Assembly (NCBI RefSeq): GCF_002224485.1
Contig: NZ_CP022463.1
Span: forward strand, 452,127 to 512,321
Direction: 5' to 3'
Source of the DNA: Sinomonas sp. R1AF57
Lineage (GTDB): Bacteria; Actinomycetota; Actinomycetes; Actinomycetales; Micrococcaceae
Length of the DNA: 60,195 nt
The position numbers and the translations under genes were made by a program. Of this stretch, positions 17,466 through 27,562 are shown one piece after another. Each line of letters opens with the position of its first letter. The stretch's first letter is position 1. The notes under the pieces were generated by a model. The model did not search any database, was not told the origin of the DNA, and saw only the letters and a program-made list of their open reading frames with translations.

Positions 17466-18113
17466 ATGCCATCTGAAACCACGGAGTACCGGAGGCAGAC
17501 CCGGTACGGCATGTACCACCGGCGCGAAACCTATGCCGAGAAGCTGGACCGGAACTGGTCTGAGATCCTGCAGGAGCTGCGCATCCTCCAGACCGGCCTC
17601 CAGCTCCTCGCCGGATTCCTGCTGACCCTTCCGTTCCAGAACCGCTTCAGCAGCCTCGACGCCTACAGCGTGGGCCTCTATCTCATCCTCGTGGTCATCG
17701 CGACCGCGGCGCTCCTCGTAGTGCTCATGCCGCTGAGCGTGCACCGCCGCCTGTTCCGCCGCAAGGTCAAGAACCGGCTCGTGCAGAGCGGGGACTGGGC
17801 CGCCAAGGCGGGCCTGGCGCTCGCGGCCCTGCTCCTCACCGGCACAACCTCGCTCATGTTCGACGTCGCCCTGGGCCGCTGGCAGTCGTGGGTGGTGGCA
17901 GGATGCCTACTGGTGATGTGCCTCGTGATGCTCGTGGCCGTCCCCTCTGTGGTGGCGCGCACCCCGGAGCCCACGGTGCGGCCCGAGGACGAGATCATCA
18001 GGCACGGCCCAGACGATCCGTACGGACCCGCCCAGTCTGACGCGTCGGACCGCGACGACGGCGATCCATCGGAGGACGACGCAGCGGGCAGCCCGCGGCA
18101 TCGGGAGAAGTAG
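17466..18113 (+). CDS. DUF6328 family membrane protein
   Basis: A 215-residue protein with the DUF6328 core: LDRNWSEILQELRILQTGLQ followed by four hydrophobic segments, roughly residues 45-62, 72-92, 115-133 and 138-158. The C-terminal 55 residues are acidic and Asp/Ser/Pro-rich, probably a cytosolic tail. Function is unknown for the family. AGGAGG lies twelve bases before the ATG, a longer spacing than usual, and just upstream is a small hairpin flanked by two copies of GTGAAGAAGG. Ten bases separate it from the ANTAR gene, so the two are probably co-transcribed. Confidence 0.8.
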   Translation: MPSETTEYRRQTRYGMYHRRETYAEKLDRNWSEILQELRILQTGLQLLAGFLLTLPFQNRFSSLDAYSVGLYLILVVIATAALLVVLMPLSVHRRLFRRKVKNRLVQSGDWAAKAGLALAALLLTGTTSLMFDVALGRWQSWVVAGCLLVMCLVMLVAVPSVVARTPEPTVRPEDEIIRHGPDDPYGPAQSDASDRDDGDPSEDDAAGSPRHREK

Positions 18114-18122
18114 GCGCTTGCG

Positions 18123-18896
18123 ATGGGCAGTTCGTGGACGGGCGCGCAGAGCCCGCTTGCCCCCGGCGGGTACCGGGACATCCGCGCCGACGCAGCGCAC
18201 CGCGCCCGGTCGCTCCAATGGCTCGTCCTGGAGCACCTCGACGTCGCCGACGCAATGGACGCACTGGCCAGGTGGGCGGCCCGCCAGCTCACGGCGTACA
18301 GGGCGTGCGTGGGCCTCGCGCTGTCCCGCCCGAAGCGACCGGTCCTGACGGCGGGCAGCGACCGGTCGACCTCGAGGCTCATGGCGTACTGGGCCCATCA
18401 GCGGGCGGAGAACCCCGTCACCGCCGCGATCGAGCGCGCACAGGCAGTCGTGCGTCCCGACGCAGCCGAGAGCGGACACTGCCGGGACGCTGAGATCCTC
18501 ATGGCGCTTCCGCTGCCGATGGAAGACGGGGAACGGGGGGTGCTCCTGCTGCGCGGGAGCGACCCTCACCTTCTCGGGGCATCCAGCGGCACACGGCGGC
18601 GAGCGCTCCGGGATGTGGGGGAGGCGCGGCGGGATGTGGGCTGGGCGCTGACGATCGCCGCGCGCCACACCCGGGCCGAGGAACTCGCCCAGCACCGCGC
18701 GCTGGCCATGGAGTCACGCACGGTGATCGATCTGGCGATGGGGGTCATCATGGGCCGGAACCGCTGCACTCCTGACGAGGCGTTCGCGATGCTGCGCCAC
18801 GCCTCGAATGCACGCAATGAGAAGGTCATCGATGTCGCGCACGCCGTCGTAGCGGGTGTGACCAGCGCATCCGTCGAGACGTCGTTCGCCGATTAA
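18123..18896 (+). CDS. ANTAR-domain RNA-binding regulator with N-terminal GAF-like domain
   Basis: A 257-residue protein. The C-terminal ANTAR three-helix domain runs from about 195: SRTVIDLAMGVIMGRNRCTP, then DEAFAMLRHASNARNEKVID. ANTAR proteins bind tandem hairpins in nascent mRNA and prevent termination. The N-terminal part (30-180) resembles GAF sensor domains of actinobacterial GAF-ANTAR proteins, but I see no clear ligand residues. The ribosome site is weak (AGGCGCTTG), and the gene probably depends on the upstream DUF6328 gene for translation. Its RNA target is not evident in the window. The signal it senses is unknown. Confidence 0.82.
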   Translation: MGSSWTGAQSPLAPGGYRDIRADAAHRARSLQWLVLEHLDVADAMDALARWAARQLTAYRACVGLALSRPKRPVLTAGSDRSTSRLMAYWAHQRAENPVTAAIERAQAVVRPDAAESGHCRDAEILMALPLPMEDGERGVLLLRGSDPHLLGASSGTRRRALRDVGEARRDVGWALTIAARHTRAEELAQHRALAMESRTVIDLAMGVIMGRNRCTPDEAFAMLRHASNARNEKVIDVAHAVVAGVTSASVETSFAD

Positions 18897-18943
18897 GGGT
18901 CGCCCGGGCCCAAGTTCCCTAGCACCCCGCGGAAACCGCCGCC

Positions 18944-18949
18944 TAGGCT
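18944..18949 (+). promoter_or_regulatory. -10 element for a leaderless universal stress gene
   Basis: TAGGCT ends six bases before the ATG at 18956, so transcription should start at or next to the A of the start codon. There is no ribosome site. A convincing -35 was not seen. Confidence 0.5.
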
Positions 18950-18955
18950 CGGGCC

Positions 18956-19450
18956 ATGAGCGAAACCGAGCAGAATGTCCAGATGAGCGGCCGGCGCGGG
19001 ATCGTCGTCGGCGTCGACGGCTCTTCCCTTTCCATCGAGGCACTGCGGTGGGCGGCCCGTATGGAGGCGACCGTCGGGGGGCCGATCACGGCCGTGTCCG
19101 CCTGGCACATCCCCACCTCCGGTGCCGCCTTCGCGGGGTACCCGGGGATCGACTGGAACCCCGAGCAGGACGCGGCAGGCGTCCTCGATGCGGCCCTGGA
19201 GGAGGCGTTCGGATCCACCCGTCCAGAGGGCCTCATCGCCAAGGCCATCGAAGGCCGGCCATCGCAGGTGCTGGTCGAGGAGAGCGAGGGCGCCGGAATG
19301 CTCGTGGTGGGCTCCCGCGGCCTCGGCGGCCTCATGGGAACACTGCTGGGCTCCGTGAGCCGAGCCTGCGCAGAGCATGCGAAATGCCCGGTCCTCGTGC
19401 TCCACGGGGAGGAGACCACGACACCGCCGTCGGGCGGGCAGCCCGCGTAG
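18956..19450 (+). CDS. Universal stress protein (UspA family)
   Basis: A 164-residue single-domain Usp protein. The first strand and loop read GIVVGVDGSSLSIEALRWA, and the ATP-binding signature is VVGSRGLGGLMGTLLGSVS near residues 118-136, matching G-2x-G-9x-G-S/T, so ATP binding is expected. It is cytosolic. Family members stabilise cells during starvation or hypoxia in actinobacteria, but no specific trigger can be read here. It is likely leaderless, with its -10 directly before the ATG, and stands apart from the upstream ANTAR gene by 59 bases. The last 15 residues are a polar tail not part of the fold. Confidence 0.9.
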   Translation: MSETEQNVQMSGRRGIVVGVDGSSLSIEALRWAARMEATVGGPITAVSAWHIPTSGAAFAGYPGIDWNPEQDAAGVLDAALEEAFGSTRPEGLIAKAIEGRPSQVLVEESEGAGMLVVGSRGLGGLMGTLLGSVSRACAEHAKCPVLVLHGEETTTPPSGGQPA

Positions 19451-19483
19451 CCATTCTGTGACCTCACCGGGGCACAGGGACCC

Positions 19484-19512
19484 TTTACAGCCCGTGGGTC
19501 CGGGCGTGTACT
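19484..19512 (+). promoter_or_regulatory. Promoter for the SPW membrane protein
   Basis: TTTACA (19484-19489), a 17-base spacer and TGTACT (19507-19512) form a reasonable housekeeping promoter. This predicts a leader of nearly 100 bases before the ATG at 19617. Confidence 0.4.
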
Positions 19513-19616
19513 GGTAGAGGCCAGCGGCTTCGGGCGCCGGCGCGAAGGCACCGACCTACCCACCACTGACCGATCCCCCGGGGGGACCGGGGGTGTCGAG
19601 TTGGGAGGAGCAACCC

Positions 19617-19976
19617 ATGAAGAAATGGATGCGCTGGGAGGACTACGTGGCGATCGCCGCGGGTCTCTACACGGCGCTCGCCGTCATGTGGACGTCACAG
19701 ACGGCTTCGTCGACGACGCTCATGCTCGTCTTCGGCGTTCTGCTCATTGCCACGGGCGTCCTGAACCTCGCGATGCCGGGAACGCCATGGCTCGAGTACG
19801 CGCAGGCCGCCTGCGGAGTGCTGCTGTTCCTGTCCCCGTGGATGGGCGCGTACACCTCTCACACAGGTGCGTCGTGGACGTCGTGGATCGCTGGGATTGT
19901 CGCCGCTGGCGTGACCGCCGCGGCCATCAAGCCCGCCATGGACGCGCGCCATCACCGCGTGATGCCCTCGCACTGA
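19617..19976 (+). CDS. SPW repeat membrane protein
   Basis: A 119-residue integral membrane protein of the SPW-repeat family. It has four hydrophobic segments, starts MKKWMRWEDYVAIAAG and shows the family motif LSPWMGAY near residue 80. The family is found in actinobacteria and proteobacteria, and its function is not known. The ATG at 19617 is preceded by GGGAGGAG at six bases; an ATG-like start 24 bases upstream lacks a ribosome site. It is followed by a hairpin terminator with a CTTTC tail. Its place beside a universal stress protein suggests an envelope-stress role, which is inference. Confidence 0.8.
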   Translation: MKKWMRWEDYVAIAAGLYTALAVMWTSQTASSTTLMLVFGVLLIATGVLNLAMPGTPWLEYAQAACGVLLFLSPWMGAYTSHTGASWTSWIAGIVAAGVTAAAIKPAMDARHHRVMPSH

Positions 19977-19997
19977 GCGAGTCTCCCTTTCCGATCG

Positions 19998-20027
19998 GCC
20001 GCGGCCCCGTCACCGGAGCCGCGGCCC
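19998..20027. terminator. Intrinsic terminator
   Basis: GGCCGCGGC (19998-20006) pairs with GCCGCGGCC (20018-20026), followed by CTTTC. It ends the SPW gene and may also end the convergent amylosucrase gene. Confidence 0.6.
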
Positions 20028-20054
20028 TTTCACGTCTGCCCCCCGACGCGACGG

Positions 20055-21983
20055 TCAGGCGTGCCGGGCCCGCAGCCAGACGAACTCCTGGGCCGGGAGG
20101 GTGATGCCGTCGGGGAGCAGCACCGTCTGGCCGGTGAAGAGGTCCTCCGCCGCGGGGGCGAATCCGGACAGCGTCCCCGCGGCGATGTGCTGGGCCCTGT
20201 CCGAGAAGTTCGCGAAGGCGACCACGGCGCCGTCGTTCGCGGGCCGCTGGTAGCCGAGGACGTGATCGCTTCCGGTGGCGAAGTCGATGAGCCGGTTCCC
20301 GGCCATTTCCGGCGTCCGGGCCCGCACGGCCAGCATCTTCTTGAGACCCGCGTAGATCTGCCCCTCGATGGTCCACGGGTCGTTGCGGTGCGCATATCGC
20401 GCGGCCGGGTAGTGCGGCCGGTGGACCCAGCGGGAATCGGAGCCGTGGCCGGGCTCGTCGGCATAGGCGTAGTCGTTGAGCTGCCCCACCTCGTCGCCGA
20501 GGTAGATCAGGGGAATCCCCCCGGTGCTGATCGCGATCGAGTGCGCGAGGAGGATGCGCCGGACGGCCTCCTCCGTGCCGTCCTCGAGTCCGCACAGGGA
20601 CGCCGTGGTGCCGGAGATGCGGCAGTCGCCCGTCTTCGGGTTGTCCTGGAAGGGCACGCCGCGGGCGAAGCTCCCGGGGTACCGGTTGACGTAGAAGCGG
20701 TTGAGGAAACGGCGATGTTCGAAGCCGTTGATGCCCAGTTCGGCGGCGTCCTCGTCCGCGAACGTCCAGCCGATGTCGTCGTGGCTGCGCACGTAGTTGA
20801 CCCAGGCTGTGCCCGCGGGGAGGTTGTGCCGGCGCTCGAGGGCCTGAGCCAGGAGGCGGACGTCCCGCGTGGCCAGCGCCTCCCACGTGAGGGCCATCTC
20901 GAGCGGATTGTAGGAGATCTGGCACTCGGCGGGGTCGATGTACTTGACCACCTCGTCCGGGTGCACGATGGCCTCGGACTTGAACACGAGCGACGGGGCG
21001 GCGAGCCGGCACACCGCGTTGAAGGCGCGCAGGAGCAGGTGGGCCTCGGGCAGGCTCTCGCAGGCTGTGCCGAGCTGCTTCCAGATGAAGGCCACCGCGT
21101 CCATCCGCAGGATCTCCACGCCCTGGTTCGCCAGGAAGAGCATCTCCCCGGCCATGGCCCTGAAGACCGCCGGATTCGAGTAGTTGAGGTCCCACTGGAA
21201 AGTGTGGAAGGTTGCCCACACCCAGCGGCCGTCCGGCATGGGGACGAAGGCCCCCGGATGGTCGTCGGGGAAGATCTCCCGGACGGTCTGCTCGTAGGCG
21301 TCCGGCATGGCCCGGTCGGGGAAGATCCAGTAGTAGTCCTCGAACTCGGCCTCGCCCGCCGCGGCGCGCCGGGCCCACTCGTGCTCGTCGGAGGTGTGGT
21401 TGAAGATGAAGTCGACGACGAGGCTGATCCCGTTCGCCCGGAATTCCGCGGCGAGGGCGCGGAGCTGATCCATGGTTCCGAGCTTGGGGTTCACCTCGCG
21501 GTAGCTCGAGACGGCGTACCCGCCGTCGGAATTGGGCTCGGGCGCGAGGAAGAGCGGCATGAGGTGCAGATAGGTCAGGCCGAGCTCCCTGAAATACGGA
21601 ATACGCTCCCGGAGCCCCTCGAGGGTCCCCGCATACCTGTCCACGTAGCAGACCGCGCCCAGCATGCGCTCGGACTGGAACCAGTCCGGCTCGGCCTCGC
21701 GGCGCGCGTCGAGGGACCTGAGGTCTTCGGGCCGGTCCTGCCAGGAGGCCGCACATTCCACGACAAGCCGCGCGAGGTGGTCGAGCCAGTCCCCCCGAGT
21801 CCCGTAGAGCTGCTCGAAGAGGCGCTCCAGATCAGGGAAGTGGGTGTCGAAGCGGCGGCGGAAGGACTCCCAGCCGGGTCCTGAGCGGACGACGCCGCCC
21901 TCCGCCTCGAGCGCGGCGAGCACCCTCTCGCGGGGCTGCTGTCCGGCGGTGGCCAGCTCCGGCGCGGGGGCCTTCTCCGACAC
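20055..21983 (-). CDS. Amylosucrase (GH13, subfamily 4)
   Basis: A 642-residue GH13 enzyme. Amylosucrase uses sucrose to extend alpha-1,4-glucans and releases fructose. The catalytic set is Asp295 (LRMDAVAF), Glu337 (FKSEAI) and Asp402 (RSHDDIGW). The spacing is the same as Asp286/Glu328/Asp393 of Neisseria amylosucrase, shifted by nine, which separates it from trehalose synthase and alpha-amylase. The N-terminal helical domain of about 90 residues ([20 protein letters not shown]) is also typical. No signal peptide was found, so it acts in the cytosol and needs sucrose import or synthesis. The GTG start at 21983 has AGGAGG five bases upstream. It is a single-gene unit. Confidence 0.9.
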   Translation of the reverse strand: MSEKAPAPELATAGQQPRERVLAALEAEGGVVRSGPGWESFRRRFDTHFPDLERLFEQLYGTRGDWLDHLARLVVECAASWQDRPEDLRSLDARREAEPDWFQSERMLGAVCYVDRYAGTLEGLRERIPYFRELGLTYLHLMPLFLAPEPNSDGGYAVSSYREVNPKLGTMDQLRALAAEFRANGISLVVDFIFNHTSDEHEWARRAAAGEAEFEDYYWIFPDRAMPDAYEQTVREIFPDDHPGAFVPMPDGRWVWATFHTFQWDLNYSNPAVFRAMAGEMLFLANQGVEILRMDAVAFIWKQLGTACESLPEAHLLLRAFNAVCRLAAPSLVFKSEAIVHPDEVVKYIDPAECQISYNPLEMALTWEALATRDVRLLAQALERRHNLPAGTAWVNYVRSHDDIGWTFADEDAAELGINGFEHRRFLNRFYVNRYPGSFARGVPFQDNPKTGDCRISGTTASLCGLEDGTEEAVRRILLAHSIAISTGGIPLIYLGDEVGQLNDYAYADEPGHGSDSRWVHRPHYPAARYAHRNDPWTIEGQIYAGLKKMLAVRARTPEMAGNRLIDFATGSDHVLGYQRPANDGAVVAFANFSDRAQHIAAGTLSGFAPAAEDLFTGQTVLLPDGITLPAQEFVWLRARHA

Positions 21984-22113
21984 GGTTCCTCCTGGGCTCG
22001 CGCGACCGCGGCCCGGCCGGCCCGCATGGACCTACGTTACGGCGCGCGAGGGCGCGGTGGAACCGTCCGCAGTGCGCGCGGGAGCGGGCCTAACGGGCAG
22101 GCGTGCAGGACGC

Positions 22114-22356
22114 CTACCGGTTGGGACGGCCCGCCGTGCGGGTCGTGCCCCTCCCGACTTCGGCCGACCTCCCCGCCGAGGTGCGCTCTACCGAGGTGCG
22201 CTCGGCTTCGTCGGCAAGGGACGAGCCCGCGCGGCCCATGAGCCCGACGATGAGGAAGCCGAGGGCGGCGAGCAGCAGCATGTGGATCCCGACGCCGACG
22301 TTTCCGACGGCGCCGAGTACCCACAGGACGAAAAGGACCAGTGCGATCCAGAGCAT
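22114..22356 (-). CDS. Small lmo0937-like membrane protein
   Basis: An 80-residue protein. The first 42 residues match the lmo0937/DUF5670 family of tiny membrane proteins: [19 protein letters not shown], then a Gly-rich turn and a second hydrophobic segment ending [10 protein letters not shown]. The remaining 38 residues form a polar Arg/Ser/Thr/Glu tail not found in the short family members. The ATG at 22356 is preceded by AGGAGGTC at five bases, a very strong ribosome site. Family members are stress-induced in Firmicutes and actinobacteria; the molecular role is unknown. Confidence 0.72.
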   Translation of the reverse strand: MLWIALVLFVLWVLGAVGNVGVGIHMLLLAALGFLIVGLMGRAGSSLADEAERTSVERTSAGRSAEVGRGTTRTAGRPNR

Positions 22357-22572
22357 GGTGAGACCTCCTGGGGGGAATTGCCTTCACGGGTCACTAACCG
22401 CTCAGGCTTGTTTCAAGCACATTCGCCCAGTTGCCCTCTTCGGGAAGGGCTGAGGGAGTGCGAGAGTGGATCCAGGGGCACGGCCCACTGTGCCTTCACA
22501 GGCCCTCCGGGCGGCAAAGCCAGAGGAGGGCGAACGGGCGCGCAACCCGGGAGAGAGTCCTTAGGAGGGGCC

Positions 22573-24274
<1,702 letters not shown>

Positions 24275-24483
24275 CCCCGCTGCCCCCTCCGACCCACGAG
24301 GACCTCGTACCCGGCGAAGCCGGTCAGCTGGGCGCCAAGTCCGTGGAAGGCCCGCCGGGACAGCGCACCATCGGCGCATCCCTAGGGACGATCAGGACGG
24401 CCGGGTAGGGCTCCGCGCTCGGGCCTCGTCGGCGAGTATCGTCCGTCTCCATGGCCGCGTTCCAAGGGGTCCTTCCGGCTCGT

Positions 24484-25890
24484 TCAGCCGATGATTGGGC
24501 GGTCTTCGGGGAGTCGGTAGAGCCGCGGGCGGCTGGACAGGGCCAAGGCGGTGGCTGTCGTGATGGGCCCCAGCCGTCCGATGAACATCAGTGCGATGAG
24601 CGTCGCCTGCGCCAGCGGTGGGAGCGTCGGGGTGATGCCGGTGCTCAGCCCGACCGTGGCGAAGGCGGAGACGGCTTCGAAGAGCGCCTGTTCGAGTGAG
24701 TGGCCCGTGGTGCGGAGCAGGACCAGGGTCCCTAGGATGACCGCGGCGATACTCAGGAGGGCCACCGTCAGGGCCTGGCGCTGGGCTGGGGAGCTGATGC
24801 TGCGGGGGCCGATGGCGACCTGCTCGTGCCCGCGGATCTCGTTCCACATCGCAAAGGCGAGCACGAGGAAGGTGCTGACCTTGATCCCTCCAGCAGTGCC
24901 GGCACTTCCGCCGCCGATGAACATGAGCACGTCGGTCACCAGCAGCGTCTCAGGCGAGAGCGAGGCGTAGTCGGTGGCATTGAAACCGGCCGTGCGCGGG
25001 AAGACGCCGCCGGCGACCGAGGCCAGCAGCCGCGCCGGGCTGTCCATGCCGCCGAGGGTCTCGGCGCGGTCCCATTCCAGGCCAGCGAACGCGGCCGTCC
25101 CGATCACCAGGAGCGTGAGGGAGCCCCAGACGGTCAGGCGTGTGTGGGTGCTCCAGGCGCGGGGCCTGGTCCGGCGGCCCAGTTCGATCAGGACGGGGAA
25201 GCCGAGTCCGCCGGCGATGACCGCGGTGCAGACGGGGAGGATGATGTAGGGGTCATGGGCGAACTGGACCAGGCTGTCGCTGTACAGGGCGAACCCGGCG
25301 TTGTTGAAGGCCGAGACCGCGTGGAAGGCCCCGTACCAGACCGCCTCGCCTGGGCTGTAGCCGTAGCCGGCCCAGAGCCGAACCGCCAGGACTGCCGCGG
25401 TCAGGGACTCGATGAGCGCGGTGGTCCGGGCGATCCGGAACAGGACAGTGCGCACGTCGCCGAGGTTGAGAGTGCGCGTCTCGGACTGGGCGACCAGCTG
25501 GCGGCGCAGCCCCAGGTTGCGGCACACCATGAGTGCGAGGAGGGTGGCCAGGGCCATGATGCCCAAACCGCCCACCTGGATCAGAGCCATGATCACGGCG
25601 TGCCCGAACGGGGTCCAGAAGCCCGGGGTGTCCACGGTCGCGAGCCCGGTGACGCAGACGGCCGAGACCGAGGTGAACAGGGCGGGCAGGACCGCCCCAT
25701 CGGTGGGGTTGGTCCTGGCCAGAGGCAGCAGCAGCAGACCGGTCCCCGCCAGGATCACGCCCAGGAAGGCCACCGGGACTGAGCGGACGGGGTGCAGCAG
25801 GAGCCGTCGGAGCCTTCCATCACGGGTTCGGCGGATGTCGTCTTTCCCGCCCGGGGGCCGGGGGCGATGTGCCGGGATGCTCTTCTCCAT
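24484..25890 (-). CDS. TrkH/KtrB-type potassium channel subunit
   Basis: A 468-residue membrane protein with four repeated M1-P-M2 units. The four selectivity-filter loops are visible as SAVCVTGLA, SAFNNAGFA, FPRTAGFNA and FATVGLSTG, each with the conserved Gly. Such subunits import potassium with a cytosolic RCK partner (TrkA/KtrA). No RCK gene lies in the window, so the partner is encoded elsewhere. The ATG at 25890 has GGAG ten bases upstream. Its start lies 59 bases after the stop of the APC permease gene on the same strand, so both probably share the structured leader upstream of the permease. Confidence 0.9.
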   Translation of the reverse strand: MEKSIPAHRPRPPGGKDDIRRTRDGRLRRLLLHPVRSVPVAFLGVILAGTGLLLLPLARTNPTDGAVLPALFTSVSAVCVTGLATVDTPGFWTPFGHAVIMALIQVGGLGIMALATLLALMVCRNLGLRRQLVAQSETRTLNLGDVRTVLFRIARTTALIESLTAAVLAVRLWAGYGYSPGEAVWYGAFHAVSAFNNAGFALYSDSLVQFAHDPYIILPVCTAVIAGGLGFPVLIELGRRTRPRAWSTHTRLTVWGSLTLLVIGTAAFAGLEWDRAETLGGMDSPARLLASVAGGVFPRTAGFNATDYASLSPETLLVTDVLMFIGGGSAGTAGGIKVSTFLVLAFAMWNEIRGHEQVAIGPRSISSPAQRQALTVALLSIAAVILGTLVLLRTTGHSLEQALFEAVSAFATVGLSTGITPTLPPLAQATLIALMFIGRLGPITTATALALSSRPRLYRLPEDRPIIG

Positions 25891-25949
25891 TGCCGTGTTG
25901 CTCCAGTGCGCTCGGGAACCCGCGCCGGTGCCCCGGCGCAGGTGGGGTG

Positions 25950-27347
25950 TCAGGGGGCGGCCGGGGTCTCTTCGTCCGCTTCCGCCTCTGCGGCGGCGTT
26001 GCGGATCCCGCGCGGCTTGCCGGCCCTGGCCCAGGCTGCGTAGAGCAGGGCTCCGATGAGGGCGGCGGCGGCGAGGCTGATCACAGGCAGCCCACGGGCG
26101 AGGTTGGCCACGAGGGTGAAGGCGACCACGACGGCGCCGACGACGTTCAGCACGAAGTAGCCGCGCCGCCCGTCCCGGTGGGAGAAAAGCGCCATGGAGA
26201 CCAACCCGGCGAGGAAGCTCAGGAAGACGGACACCGCATAGAAGAGGACGAGCTCCTGGTCGTTCCCGCCTGCGGCGGCAGTCACGGCCCCTGCCAGCAG
26301 GACGAAGACGACAAGTCCCCAGTATGGGGTGTGGTGGGCGTTGGTCCGGCCGAGGCCGCCGGGGAGGATGCCCACCTTATGCCCCTGTGCGGTGTGGTGG
26401 CGGGCGAGGGCCTTGAGCAGCCCCGGGCCGGCCTGGAACGACGAGCTGGCCGCGGAGAGCAGCAGGAGGGCCGTGACGAGCTGGAAGGCGGCGAACACCG
26501 GCCGCGGGGCCGCGAGCCGGGCCAGCTCCGCGATCTGGGTGCTCTCCTCGGGCGGGATCCCGACGCCCAGATGTGCGGCCTCGAGGGCCAACCCCAGGGT
26601 GATGGTGCCGACGATGGCCAGGGTGAGCCATAGGGTCAGGGTGCCGAAGCGGCTGCGCTGGGGGTCGTCGAGCTGGCCGAGCTGGGCGATCGCCGACGAC
26701 GGCGCCTCGACGCCCGTGGCCAGTGCCATGGCCACGGGGAATGCCAGGACGACGGCGAGCACCGGGGCATGGCCTGGATCGGGGCTCGTGGTCCCGACCG
26801 CCTGAGGCTGGGCGAACAGGCCGTAGCCCAGCACGACGGCGGACACTGCGATGAACGCGACCGTCATGGCGGCAAAGACCAGCCGCCCCAGATGGCCGAA
26901 CCATGTGAGGCCACCGACGACCACAACGAGGGCCAAGGCGAGCAGCAGCCGCCAGGGGGCAAGCGCCGGGAAATAGGCGATGGCCGCTGAGGCGCCGGCC
27001 GAGACGCTGATGGCTATGGTGAGCACGAAGTCCACCACGAGCGCCCCGATCGGCAGGAAGGACCAGCCGTCCCCGAACGCTTCCCCGACGGCGGCGGAGG
27101 CTCCTCCTCCGTGTGGGTATCGGGACACGAGCTGGCGGTAGTTCAGGATCACGAGGGCGATGATCGCCACCACGAGGGCCATGGTAGGGGCAAGCAGGGC
27201 GAGGTCCCCGTTCAGGGCCCGCAGCGCCGCCTCGATCGCATAGGCGACAGAGGACACGGGGTCCGCCATCACCGCGAAGGCGAAGGCCAGCAAGAGCGCC
27301 GGCCGGGAGTGCAGGCGTCCGCGGACGGCCGACGTCTGGCCGGACAT
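25950..27347 (-). CDS. APC-superfamily permease, possibly a potassium importer
   Basis: A 465-residue protein with about twelve hydrophobic segments and the APC fold signature MADPVSSVAYAIEAALRAL near residue 27. No specific amino-acid transporter motif stands out. The SSVAY segment resembles KimA, an APC-type potassium importer controlled by c-di-AMP, and the gene next to it encodes a potassium channel, so potassium is a plausible substrate; this is inference. KimA is longer (about 600 residues) and has a cytosolic domain absent here. The start MSGQTS (27347) has GAGG eight bases upstream; the longer open frame runs into the leader. Expression is probably controlled by the leader RNA. Confidence 0.82.
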   Translation of the reverse strand: MSGQTSAVRGRLHSRPALLLAFAFAVMADPVSSVAYAIEAALRALNGDLALLAPTMALVVAIIALVILNYRQLVSRYPHGGGASAAVGEAFGDGWSFLPIGALVVDFVLTIAISVSAGASAAIAYFPALAPWRLLLALALVVVVGGLTWFGHLGRLVFAAMTVAFIAVSAVVLGYGLFAQPQAVGTTSPDPGHAPVLAVVLAFPVAMALATGVEAPSSAIAQLGQLDDPQRSRFGTLTLWLTLAIVGTITLGLALEAAHLGVGIPPEESTQIAELARLAAPRPVFAAFQLVTALLLLSAASSSFQAGPGLLKALARHHTAQGHKVGILPGGLGRTNAHHTPYWGLVVFVLLAGAVTAAAGGNDQELVLFYAVSVFLSFLAGLVSMALFSHRDGRRGYFVLNVVGAVVVAFTLVANLARGLPVISLAAAALIGALLYAAWARAGKPRGIRNAAAEAEADEETPAAP

Positions 27348-27460
27348 CAGCGCCACCTCGTCACTGGCAGGGCGCAGGGGAAGTGGTAGTACACGGTGGC
27401 CTCCGGTCTCACGGCAGGGCAGTTTCGCTGCCGACCAGACTTCCCGGCTCACCTGGGCCG
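27348..27460 (-). promoter_or_regulatory. Structured, riboswitch-like leader of the APC permease-TrkH unit
   Basis: On the minus strand a basal stem GGUG-A-GCC (27453-27446) pairs with GGCCACC (27401-27395), leaving a bulged A. A one-sided GGGAAG loop follows, then UCUGGUC (27439-27433) with GACCGGA (27408-27402), and an apical GGCAG-CGAAA-CUGCC hairpin (27432-27418). The ribosome-site segment GGUGGC (27357-27352) is complementary to GCCACC (27400-27395), the 3' strand of the basal stem, so the two pairings exclude each other. This is the layout of a translational riboswitch. I cannot assign it to a known class; it does not match the ydaO c-di-AMP consensus as I know it. Confidence 0.6.
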
Positions 27461-27466
27461 ATGCTA
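27461..27466 (-). promoter_or_regulatory. -10 element for the permease leader
   Basis: TAGCAT on the minus strand ends about seven bases before the first base of the folded leader, placing the transcription start at about 27454. The -35 is not clear. Confidence 0.4.
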
Positions 27467-27562
27467 GCAACGGCGCCCGTCCTCGACGCCGTCCCTTTAC
27501 GGAACCTTGACGCGCGACCCGGAGCAGGCGATGGGCTCTCCGGTCGCGTGCCCCCGCACCGA

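Noticed and set aside
22500-22572. Possible glycine riboswitch before the ABC1 gene (CCCGGGAGAGAGTCC)
   Set aside because: Only the first conserved box is present; the second box and the paired stems of the class are missing.
24275-24483. A regulatory element between the ABC1 gene and trkH
   Set aside because: Only short GC-rich inverted repeats of the kind expected by chance; no clear stem or promoter.
27395-27455. Assignment of the permease leader to the ydaO/yuaA c-di-AMP class
   Set aside because: The conserved boxes of that class, as I know them, do not occur, although the potassium-transport context would fit.
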